A DNA stretch of 64,000 bases from Taxawa tesnikishii (nom. ined.) (Eukaryota > Ascomycota > Dothideomycetes > Dothideales). The translations under genes were made by a program, and so were the position numbers. The stretch covers positions 496,001 to 560,000 of the forward strand of contig JAPDRO010000014.1 in assembly GCA_030247885.1 (NCBI GenBank). The letters are read 5' to 3'. The notes under the pieces were generated by a model. That model searched no databases and was not told the DNA's origin. It worked only from the letters and a program-made list of their open reading frames with translations. Below, piece by piece: positions 54,886 through 64,000 of this stretch; position 1 is the first letter of the stretch, and each line of letters opens with the position of its first letter.

Positions 54886-55456
54886 AGGAACAGCTGCGGC
54901 ATTTGAACCGATACGTTGTGTGGAGGTGCTGGGGCGATATAAACGGACCGATACCGCACCGACATGGAAGCGAGTCGTGCATATACATCGTGAAACAAAA
55001 GGAGATTGTGATAGATGGCGGACATCTCGCTGATGAATCGGTTTCGAATGAAATGCCCCAAACCCGACGGGAGTTGTCGGTCGCCTCGCGTGTCGGTGTG
55101 GTGTGGATGCCAGCGGGCCAGTACTTGCTGTCGATGCGTGTCGGGGCATGTATCCGTGCCCGAGCGAGCGGTAGAGAGGACGGCAGATCCGGCAGATCAT
55201 TCTTTATCGAGCAAGGCGCCCGGTAGGCTGCATAAGCTCAGGGTTCATCTTCGTCATTACGGGTAGGGAATCCAGGAACAGCGCCTTTTCGGCCTCTGAC
55301 TTTCTAACACGCGAACCTTTGCCTGCCACGTTGATCCACCGACAACACACTGCACCGCATAACAGGAGCATGCTCTAGCCCCCGACTGCCATTCCTGTCT
55401 CAAACACCATCTCAACCACAACCCATCCAATCATTGCTGCAGCAATCGCATGAAAA
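54886..55456. other. Intergenic region
   Basis: About 570 bp between two plus-strand genes; should carry the promoter of the Ser/Pro-rich protein gene. No feature recognised. Confidence 0.5.
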
Positions 55457-56864
55457 ATGTCTGATCAGCAAGTCGATCCCCAGCTGGCTTCTGCAGCCCT
55501 TTCAGCTCCCACTGCCACCCAGAAACCCCCAAAGTCTCCTCCGCTCGCTTTCGAACCTACGCCAAACGACGTCCTTATGCCTCTGTCGCGTGGTCCAGCA
55601 ACTATGCCATTCTATCAACAATCTATGATGACGCCCGGTTCGATAATGTCTCCACCAATCGACAAGATCCAAGACACGACGGTCTCATTCGACTCCAACT
55701 CCGATATGGATATCCTTCTAGCGAAGAAGGACGAGGCGCTGCGGCTGGCATTGCAGGCTTTCACAGTCGAAAGAGAGTGTTGGCAGATGGAGAAGGATCA
55801 CCTACATCGCCGTATTGCGAATCTGGAAGCCCTTCTGAAGGCTTCCGTAGATGGTCACAGGTATGAATCCTGTCGCGCGCCAGAGCACTCGTTCTTTGTG
55901 AAAGAACGATCTGATGCTAATCACTGCTGTACAGCCCAGCGCGCTCACCGATCATCTCCCCTCCAGCGGATATACCACAACCTCACCCCGCCTTGTCGGT
56001 CGAGCGGAGTAAGCTCCCGGCTTGCGAGCATCGCTGAAGACGAAGCCACCGCGCCGTTGTCGGGGACAGGACGTGCTAGGGCATCAAGCTTGAAGAGAGA
56101 GTCAGCGCCAGTGCATATTGAGCTTCCACCCGCACCTAAGCTTGGAGCGGACGGTCAGGTAGAGATCGATCCGGATGTCATAACCGAAATTAGAGCGGAG
56201 ATGCCTCCTTCACCGCCAGCAACACGAGCTACCCTATCACCACCTCCAGCAGCGAACCGCCATCTCGCAGGACATACTCCGATCAAGTTGCCTGCGCGGC
56301 CGGTGGATTTCAGCCCCAGTCGGGCGAGCAGCGTCTCGGAGAGACTGAGTGATACGCCTACACGAGCGAATACTCAGCTCAACGCGTTGCTCTCTGAGGG
56401 TTCTGAGGATGATAAGCCCCTGAAGGGCCCGTTAAACATGCCGGGATTGCCCAACAACCCCGGAGCTGAGAACTTCACAATGGAGATGCTGGACGCGAGG
56501 CTGAAGGACGTGGAGGACCATCCAGAGGAGAACCAACCATTGGTCCTTCAGGTACCAAGTCCAGGCGTCTATGTTGCTGAGCGAGGCGACCATATCGGAG
56601 CGAAAGCAGGGTAAGCATCACTGCATCGGCTTGCCACCTATCCTTCTTCCATGCCTGACAAGCAGCAGTGCATCCGCAGACCAAGCGGGCCGGGGAGACG
56701 CCAAATCCGAATCTACCAGCAAAGCGAGCTCCAAAGCACGCTCTCCCGGTCCATTGACCGACGATGAGGAAGTACCTAGCCTGGATCAGGGCATCAGGCT
56801 GCGCAAGAGGCCGAGCGTGAATTTCGGCGCTCCGCTCGGTCAGCTGGGCTTCCGGAAGCTCTGA
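55457..56864 (+). CDS. Conserved unknown, Ser/Pro-rich with central coiled coil
   Basis: The open frame from 55457 to 56610 continues after an intron (56611-56668) to a stop at 56862-56864; the last part reads SASADQAGRGDAKSES and ends RKRPSVNFGAPLGQLGFRKL. A short coiled coil lies near residues 80-130 (KKDEALRLALQAFTVERECW, LHRRIANLEALLKA). An intron starting at 55861 (GTATGA...GCTAATCAC...CAG) is likely too, since the frame it removes (RYESCRAPEHSFF) is unlike its surroundings. Any such intron changes phase, and one base lost in a C-run near 55990 would restore SGVSSRLASIAEDEATAPLS. The family is unknown to me. Confidence 0.65.
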
Positions 56865-57846
56865 TACTTTTCTACGTCTGCACATATTTGTGCAACGTAC
56901 AAAAATCACTCGTTCGGAAGAATCTTTCATTTGTTTGGTCACGATCATAGAGGTTGGCCCCGTGAAGGACTGGGATTTTCGAGGCGCATACATCTGGCTA
57001 GAAGGGGTGGCTAAGGGGATTACTTACGGTTTGCCAGATACCCAACTCTATCCACCGGATTGGAGTCTTTTTCTTTCTTTTCTTTTTCCTTTTTCTCTTT
57101 CCCCTTCATACAGGAACGGTCCTGAGACCGCTGACGTACTAAAACCGTACGGGCATGAGCATGGGCCTGGGTTACGCAGATCCTGAATTGCAGAATGGTG
57201 TAGAGCCGCAGTTCTACATCACGTCTTGTAGCAAGCAAATCGCTCATCCGCTGCCACATGCTCTCCTGCAGTCCGTTTATCGACGCAGGTACTCGTGCTG
57301 TGTTGGCGGTATCGTTGAAACTTCTTTGATTGGCTGGAATCTGTCTGGAAGGGGCGTTGCGAGGAATGTCCCTTACTCCCTTGCCGAAACCGAAACCTCT
57401 CCAGCCGTACGCGTCGCCCTCAACATTCATAAACACGTCTTACATTGGCGTCTGGCACGGAACACAAACCCCACCTCGCTGCAGTCTCACCATGGCCCTG
57501 CCAGCCACTTGTGCGGCGCTGTCAAGCCGAGTTGGGAAATCACCCAGATTCAAAGGGCACTTGACGCGCATCAAGGTGGATGGCGGGTTTCATACCTGCG
57601 TGCCTTGCAGAGGCCTGACGGCCCATGGGCGGTAGGTGTTCATGCTGGGATTTGTCACGCAGTACAGGTGAAAGGGAGAATAGGTATAATAGGTTTGCAT
57701 CGTCTTCTGTATTCTCTCCTTTTTCATCAATCGACAACATCTCTAACACTCTCGTTTCTGTACACACTTTCGCTTTCCTTCGCGAGACGGCGCCCAGTCA
57801 AAGTACCGAAGACACCTATTGGAAGACTACCGTTATAGAGTCCATC
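56865..57846. other. Intergenic region with a long polypyrimidine tract
   Basis: About 1 kb. Bases 57064-57108 on the plus strand are almost pure pyrimidine (T-rich with C), a frequent feature of fungal promoters. Overlapping frames on both strands at 57020-57838 have no family resemblance. Confidence 0.5.
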
Positions 57847-58511
57847 ATGGTCGCACTTTCCGCCCACTTCGCTTCTCTCTTCCTGCTCGCCCTCGCGACG
57901 ACCACGCTGGCTAGCCCAGTGCATACGGTGCCCACGTTCAAAGAGGTGGAACGCGCATGGAAAGAAGGGCTGTCAGAGGTAAGCTTCACCTCACCCCATC
58001 ACACGCGTCTGACCACCTGCCCCTGCCCTCCTCAATCCTCCCTCTCCTCCTCCTCTTCTACTCTTCCCCATCCCCTCCTCCCACTCCAACAACCCACACC
58101 AGCCGCCCAACCGCTAATTCCCCTTGCCAGCGAGACATCCACGCCACAACATCCCACCCCACCCCAGCCTTCGCCCTCCGCAGCGACGGGATCCACGACG
58201 CCACGTTAACCTCCCGCATCGAGACCTTCGCGGAGACCTTCCTGTCCACGCACCACGACATGCCGCGCAAGGCGGGCCCCGAGGAATTCTCCTCGAGCCT
58301 CGACGAGCGCACGTTGCAGGAACGCCGGAACCTGAAGGAGAATAAAGATAAGAGTACTGCGGAAAGGGTCAAGGAGTTTGTGATCGATTATGTTGAGGGG
58401 AAGATTGTGAAGGGTGGGAGAGGGAGGAGGGAGCAGGTGGATATGGCGCCCGTTTTGAGGCCGAGGAGGGGAGGAGGTGGAACTTCTGAGACGCGTTTGC
58501 TTTCGAGCTGA
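57847..58511 (+). CDS. Small secreted protein, unknown function
   Basis: Exons 57847-57978 and 58131-58511; 170 residues. The first 23 residues are a good signal peptide (MVALSAHFASLFLLALATTT, cleavage near ALAS|PV). The mature part is charged, lacks cysteines and has an amphipathic C-terminal half (RTLQERRNLKENKDKSTAER, VKEFVIDYVEGKIVKGGRGR). The 152-nt intron is long for this window and almost purely pyrimidine over 58005-58090. Without cysteines it is an unusual effector candidate; a vacuolar or wall role is equally possible. Confidence 0.6.
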
Positions 58512-59567
58512 GAATCTGGCTGGATTTGAGTGGAGGTATAGGGGTGTAGGGACGGGCGGAAGGCACGAAGATGGAGGAGGAGAATCGGTAGGACAGGGGG
58601 TGCCTGTTAGAAGGAGGAACCGTCACGAGGGGTTGAATTGACGAATCATGGATGCATTTGAAATTTTGCTGTGCGTTGAGTTTACATGAGCACTTGGTTA
58701 ACGAGAAATACGAAAGATGTTTTTTTGGATTATTGAAAGAGCATCTCAATGGACGAAATGCTGACGTCCTAGCTCAACGTGCGATGTTGGCCTCTAAACA
58801 TGTCGATCGGATTCTGGCACATCTGTCTACCAGCGTTACTCTGACAATCTCAAGGGAGCCTGGCGATCCTGTCTCTGTATACTCCTTCAGCCAGGGGTAT
58901 GTGAGCTCCTTGCGCAGGTAGTGAGGTCGGGGGTATACATGTACTAAGCGAACCGCGCTAGCGGAGGAGGTGAGAGTTTACGTGACAGGAAATGCTCATT
59001 GTGGTACAACATACAGTGTCTTCTTCACAAACACAACACGGCAAGAACCACTGAGAAGCAAGCAGATGACAGGGCGTGTTTCCTCAACATCACTCGCTTG
59101 CATTCAAGCTCAGTGAATGGATCAGACTTCCGGACGTTTGAATTATGAGAAGGTACGCGTGTGCTGGTTAGCAAAGGGGAGAACTGGAACAGTTTCTACA
59201 ATGTGGCCATGAGGTGTTACATAGCGCTACTACAGGTTGCCGTGAGGACGTTCCCTTCGTAGGTGACGGAACTCGTCCCAAGAACGTGCCTAACTTGAGA
59301 AGAGAAATGATAGATATGGCTGGAAAATCCGCGCTAACAAAGGCGGCGAAATGTAGCTTGATGGAAAGATGCCTATGGTGATGGAACATACAACATCTTT
59401 TTCAAGGTTCTGAAAGTGAATGGCCTCAAACATTATTCATGATACAGACACCATCACTTCAGTAAGCTTTTCACATTAGTTCCGTTTCCGTTTCCCATGT
59501 CCCGTTTCCCCTACAAGTCCAGGTCCACCAGACACAAACACAGACCGCAAACACGGAAGAGGTAGTC
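58512..59567. other. 1-kb intergenic region
   Basis: No supported gene. The right end includes the likely leader of the following gene, including an ATG at 59497 that would join its frame if one C were added to the run 59508-59511. Confidence 0.45.
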
Positions 59568-60060
59568 GTGAGGCCGACGAAAGAGGAGCACGTGGACGTC
59601 TTCACCCAAGCAAAGTCTCTGCTTTCTTCAACCCCAGAAGAGTGTATATCTCTCGCCAAGCAGCTCCTTCTCGAGCCCAAGCTCCCCACCCCACTCCTCA
59701 TCGAAACCAACATGCTGCTCTGCACCGTCATCAAAGACTGGCTCGAGCGCGAGGTACGCGGTGTGCTTCTTCGCAACAGCTTCACCGACTGACGACCTCC
59801 GACAGAAGTACCGTCTGGAAGCCGAGATCCGCTGGCACCAAGCCTGGAGATCATGCCCGGAAAAGTACGACGATGCGACGGAGGAGACAACATGCCTTAC
59901 CGAGCTACGCGCCTCACTCGACAAACTCCAAGGTGTTCAGGCCGATGAGGCGCCGCGTGGGCATGAGGCGAGAGTTGTGGATAGCACGCTCACGGGACTT
60001 CAGGCCAGGGGCGAGATCGTTCTGCGTCTTCGAGCGAATCGGGAAGATAGTCTACGTTGA
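59568..60060 (+). CDS. Small conserved-looking protein, unknown function
   Basis: Exons 59568-59753 and 59806-60060, joined in phase at DWLERE|KYRLEAEIRWHQAW; 146 residues from the first in-frame Met. The product is helical and charged (EEHVDVFTQAKSLLSSTPEE, ARVVDSTLTGLQARGEIVLR). The coding frame extends upstream without a stop (QVHQTQTQTANTEEVVV), so the true start may be Met 59497 behind an apparent one-base loss at 59508-59511. No family is recognised. Confidence 0.55.
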
Positions 60061-60294
60061 GGTGAGGTGGAAGGTTACGACGCGGTGAGCGAGTCAAGGA
60101 AGCGTGAACGATAGAGAAGCTCACATCAGCTATTATCTCGGCCTGTATAGCCCTGAGTTGCATGTGCAAGCAAACTGGCTTGCGGCTGGTTTTGCCAGGC
60201 TGGGGTTTTCACTAAGGGACTTCTAGAACGTTCAGAAATGACGATACGTACCCGACCGCCCTGTCAACCCTCCCTCTCTTTCGTTGGTATGTCT

Positions 60295-60454
60295 GATCTG
60301 AACAGGGTTGGCAATAAGTGAATATTCAATCAGCAGAATTCAGTGGAATTGCTGAATATTAAGCATCGAAATGTTCAGTTATCCAGTTATCCAGTACTGA
60401 ATATATTGATTAAAACTGATTGAATATTCACTCATTGCCAACCCTGGATCTGAA
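60295..60454. mobile_element. hAT-type MITE with intact 8-bp target duplication
   Basis: A 144-bp non-coding element at 60303-60446 has terminal inverted repeats of 31 bp with one mismatch (ends CAGGGTTGGCAA...). It is flanked on both sides by GATCTGAA (60295-60302 and 60447-60454), an exact 8-bp target-site duplication. The terminal CAGGG and 8-bp duplication are diagnostic of the hAT superfamily. The interior is AT-rich with a tandem CAGTTATC. It codes for nothing and would need a transposase supplied elsewhere. Near-identical ends and a perfect duplication suggest recent insertion. Confidence 0.93.
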
Positions 60455-61159
60455 CGATGTTAGGGCCTCAAACACACCATCTGCTTCCCATCAACTTCAC
60501 ATCCTATCAGGGTCTTGTCACTAACACTCTTTCTTATCACCCAACACACCTCTTAATTCGCGTACATCAAAGACCTTGAGCCCCTCTTGAAGGACGACTC
60601 CGCTTCTAACGGTGTGAGAGTTCCTTGTAACATGTACACAGAAGCGAGTAGCGTTAATCTTAACAAGTTTTCGGTCTTCCCAATGTGCGGCTAGGGGCTT
60701 TCAGCTTCAGGATCCATATGATGTGTACGTTGTCTCAAGGGAGGGCATCGGAGTTTTGAGAACTTTGCTGTTCCGAGGGATTGTATTTCCCATTGCTGCG
60801 AATAACCGACACCAATCGGGGTAATGAGAGGGTCCGGTTAGCGATACCGTGGAAGGTCGCTGTACGGCAAATATCCAGGATGAAAATTGCTGCATCCGCT
60901 TCTCTAGACGAAGCAGTGCACATCCTTGCGGTGTGTTTCATAGCATGATGTCGGGACTGTCGGAGTTTACCAGCGGACAGGCAATAAGCTCGGTGAAGAG
61001 CTTGTCTCATTCCTTCTCCAAGTCTAGTACACTCAAATAGTTGCCAAATTTTATGCTTCATCGCACCGACGTTTCATGTAACGCATCAAGTTCGATGCCC
61101 GATGATGCATTTGGTGTCTCTGATGGCAAAGAAAAGCTAGCCTCTCTGTAATCTTTCAT
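60455..61159. other. Intergenic region downstream of the broken regulator gene
   Basis: About 0.7 kb. A 108-codon minus-strand frame (60735-61061) could be a decayed 3' part of the regulator, but shows no clear match. Confidence 0.4.
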
Positions 61160-61990
61160 TCAAATGCCCGAGGATATTCTTAGCTCAAGCGCTCGATCCG
61201 CCCAAGACTGGCGGATTCCGCTACGGCAAACATTAGCTCCCAAATAGACAGGGCATCGCTGGATGAGGAAAATAGCAGTGCTACGTAGCAGGCGGAAACG
61301 AAGTGTGAGACCTTCGACGTTGTAGACAAGGTAAGACCCAACAACCGTTGCCTGGTTATGTTCCAGAGGGATCCTTTCCATGCGCCGTGTGTCAAGTAGC
61401 ACGTCGAGGGCGGCTTCGAGCCACAGAAACGACGCGTATTGGGCATCTCTTTTCGAGGCAAACACACTCCAAGAATACGCGGTAGTTGCAAGCACGGCGA
61501 GCAGCAGCGCAAGTTTCACCGGCTCTGTGTCGTCTGGCGGGTAGTTGTAGTTCGGATCTATTAGATCAAGCACAGAAGGAGCGTAGAGGATGTGATGCAT
61601 GTAGTTGACACCACTACGTTCGTCCTTCGTTGGTAAGCAGATGCGCGGTATATCTGGTTCGCACATGCGCTCAACGGGCACCAGCTCTCGACATGACCAT
61701 GCTTCCGATGAAGAGAAAGTGCTCCGCTATCCTTCAATGGTGGCGACAATCGAGGAGGTGGAGGCTCCCTGTACAGGTGGCAGAGCGCCCTTACGGAGGG
61801 CTTTGGCAGTATTTTCGAGGCGCTCAAGACGCACTAGAACGACAACGTCGTCTCATCCATGTCCGGTTGGGCAACGGTGTGATTTTGTAGAGGAACAAGC
61901 GCCACCAAAGCAATGCGAGCGGTAGCAAGAGCGTTGCAGTTGCAGCATGACTTCCCTGGCTCCACTTCTTCGTAGTCGAAGTCGTTCGCA
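61160..61990 (-). pseudogene. Broken Zn2Cys6-type fungal transcription factor
   Basis: The middle homology region of a fungal-specific regulator is recognisable: HHILYAPSVLDLIDPNYNYP, DTEPVKLALLLAVLATTAYS, DVLLDTRRMERIPLEHNQAT, and YLVYNVEGLTLRFRLLRSTA. Upstream lies a linker with VVVLVRLERLENTAKALRKG, as found after a Zn2Cys6 cluster. That linker and the middle region share a frame but are separated by an in-frame TAG, and another stop lies just before the linker. The cysteine cluster itself is only dimly visible (CCNCNA near 61940), and similarity fades after residue 145. The breaks include substitutions, so this is genuine decay rather than homopolymer loss. Confidence 0.55.
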
Positions 61991-62925
61991 CGACACGATT
62001 GCACTGCGGTACGGAATCCTGCCGTCATCATTTCAGCATCTTTGTACGATGGAGCAATCCCAGACAGTTCGCGAAATGTACAGCCGATTATAGGGAACCC
62101 ACATGCGGTTTATTTAGATAGCTGAGAAAGATTTGCTTCTGTATACATAAGGTGCGTTCGTGACATTAAATCGAGTGGCGATGTCCTTTATCAGCTCTTG
62201 AGTGTGAATAACCGTGGCAATCAGTGTTCCAGCGATGAATAGCATGAAGGTTGAAGAGACCGCAGGAGTGAGCGTTGTGCTTGTCGCGGTTGAGCTGAGG
62301 CGCCGGCTCGCTTGCAGTATGGCAAAGACTACAAGCGAGTCTTCCTCTCCTCTCTCCTGTGTAGTGTCGTTCTGAACAGACAAAACGAGGATCTCCTCTC
62401 ATTTTCTCAATGTTGCTCCGCCTTGCGAATGCAAATGCAATTACGACCACAACTCTTGATATCACAAGACGCGCCTCCTTCTCCAAACGGCGTTAGGAAT
62501 ATTGTTGATCGTATCAAACTCGGCGGCGTATTAAAAAGATGTCAAGGATGTCATATCGGCCGCCGCGGACTCCATCTAATTATCAAAAGTTTCCGCTGGT
62601 CTCGTTCCGCCATTCGGGGCCGAGAGTGGTGCGGGAGAACGACAGCAATGAACTTCTCCACACATTGGCGTTACAGCGCTGCAGTTCCGCGCGGCTCAGG
62701 AGTTGAGCCCTTGCCCGATGTGGATGTTGCATGCGGGCGCATTCAAACCCATGCGAAGCACCCCGGCTGTACTTTGCAGATCGGGACAGGCGCCTTTTCG
62801 TCCATATCACTCCATGCTGCCATAGTTTTCTGGCTATTTAGGTAGTTCTCTGTCCTTTTCTTCTCCTTCTTTGTCTTCCTTCTACGTCTCCCAACCCAAA
62901 ATTACTGTCTTACTGTCTTCCAACT
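61991..62925. other. Intergenic region upstream of the amine oxidase gene
   Basis: About 0.9 kb. A minus-strand frame at 62114-62383 encodes one possible membrane helix (STFMLFIAGTLIATVI) but has no family. The right end is C/T-rich (62846-62895) and forms the likely amine-oxidase promoter and leader. Confidence 0.45.
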
Positions 62926-64000
62926 ATGGCGCCTGTCCATCCTCTCCGGATCTTGTCCTTCCAAGAGACCGAACAAGCCAAGCAGATTGTTCTTGAAAAC
63001 CATCCCAATGAAGTAATCGACTTCCGGGAGATCTACCTGCAAGAACCCGAGAAGGCAGAGTTGATCAAATTCCTCGACCTCGAGCACTCCGGCCGTCTTA
63101 CTCCCACAACCCCCGTCCCGCACGTCTTGCCAAATGCCAATACGATGTTATTGGCTCAGACAAGATTCCGTGTTTCCATGAAGCTATCGTCGATGTCAAC
63201 AGCAAGAAGAGGGTCAAGCACGAGGTCATTGGCAAAGAGCATCATGCCTCGCTGACACTGTGAGCCCTCCTTACCCAGTCTAGAACGTTCATGACTGACA
63301 CATCCTAGCGCGGAATTTGACGTTCTTGTGGAAGTGTGCAAAGCATCTCCCGAGTTCCAGAAAGCTATTTCGGAATTCACTCTCCCGGAAGGCTTTGAGG
63401 TTGTCATCGAGCCTTGGCCATACGGAGGTCTTGACCTCGAAGATGAGAACCGCCGCTACTTCCAGGGTCTTATCTTCGCTCAAGACACTAGGAACGGCAA
63501 CCCGGATTCCAACTTCTACGCTTTCCCATTGCCGCTCATTCCAGTCATGGATGCCCACAAGCGTGAAATCATCCGCATCGACCGCCTTGCAACTGGCGGC
63601 AAAGGAGACAATCTGACCGGCCAAACGCACAATACCAAGGTTTTGGAGCATTGCACGAACGCTGAGTACGTGCCGGAGTTGCTTCCCAACGGGACTAGGA
63701 AAGACCTTAAAACCCTGAATGTAGTTCAGCCTGATGGGCCTTCCTTCAAGGTCACAGATGAGTCTCTCGTTGAATGGCAGAAGTGGCGCTTCCGTGTCTC
63801 TTTCAACCCTCGCGAGGGTGCCGTCATCCACGACGTGCACTACGCCGGACGCAGCGTCTTCTACAGACTCGCAATAAGCGAGATGACCGTTCCATACGCC
63901 GACGCGAGGCCACCATTCCAGCGAAAGCAGGCTTTCGATTTCGGAGACGGAGGTGCAGGCAACTGTGCAAACAACCTCGCGCTTGGCTGCGATTGCCTTG
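62926..64000 (+). CDS. Copper amine oxidase, N-terminal part (runs off the window), frame broken once
   Basis: Oxidises primary amines to aldehydes with H2O2 and ammonia release; fungal members are often peroxisomal. Exon 1 62926-63259, exon 2 from 63309 to beyond the window edge. The N2/N3 domains are clear: MAPVHPLRILSFQETEQAKQ, HPNEVIDFREIYLQEPEKAE, DVIGSDKIPCFHEAIVDVNS, then RIDRLATGGKGD and the start of the catalytic domain WRFRVSFNPREGAVIHDVHY with RSVFYRLAISEMTVPYADAR. The catalytic-base aspartate should be in the KQAFDFGDGG segment; the topaquinone tyrosine lies beyond the edge. One extra base in the C-run 63110-63114 is needed to read TPTTPRPARLAKCQYDV; as read the frame is lost between N2 and N3. 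Confidence 0.93.

Noticed and set aside
1-64000. tRNA or rRNA genes
   Set aside because: I looked for GGTTCGA-type B boxes with matching stems in the intergenic regions and found none that fold convincingly; a covariance-model scan would be more sensitive.

Overview
The window is nuclear DNA of a filamentous ascomycete. Genes lie on both strands about every 2-3 kb, most introns are 45-110 nt with GT(A/G)NGT donors and CTNA(C/T)-type branch sites, and the proteins are typical Pezizomycotina orthologues. The 2EXR-type, GPI-anchored and transcription-factor families point to Dothideomycetes; that class call is inference.

Layout. 1-5.1 kb is gene-poor and rich in decayed tandem repeats. 5.1-11.4 kb holds an acetyl-CoA transporter, a 2EXR-type protein and the GPI-anchor enzyme subunit Gpi2. 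11.4-14.7 kb shows no convincing gene. 14.7-28.7 kb is dense: Ecl1-type stress/lifespan factor, mitochondrial beta-ketoacyl-ACP synthase, nickel/cobalt transporter, Vms1 ribosome-quality-control hydrolase, Zrt3-type zinc transporter, amidohydrolase and the mitochondrial protease Oma1. 29-41.8 kb: a BTB protein with a stop just upstream, the ER chaperone subunit Asterix, Ubp3/USP10 deubiquitinase, a coiled-coil protein, Mgr2 and the tail-anchored FHA protein of the STRIPAK complex. 44-60 kb: a GPI-anchored wall protein, a membrane protein, phosphoserine phosphatase, several conserved unknowns, Mte1 and a BAR-SH3 protein. 60-64 kb: a whole hAT-type MITE, a broken Zn2Cys6 regulator and the start of a copper amine oxidase that runs off the right edge.

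Most genes are housekeeping and do not form a pathway. Three serve mitochondria (Cem1-type synthase, Oma1, Mgr2) and three handle or use metals (NiCoT, ZIP, amidohydrolase), but spacing suggests ordinary synteny rather than a cluster. Divergent pairs share 0.5-1 kb intergenic regions (Asterix/Ubp3, Mgr2/FHA, Mte1/BAR-SH3).

The most notable result concerns sequence quality or genome decay. At least twelve conserved genes or gene segments are broken by an apparent one-base loss, always in a homopolymer run. Every one needs exactly one extra base to restore family sequence, so automatic gene calls will be split or truncated. I saw no convincing new molecular system; the best mobile-DNA find is the MITE at 60303-60446 with perfect 8-bp target duplication.
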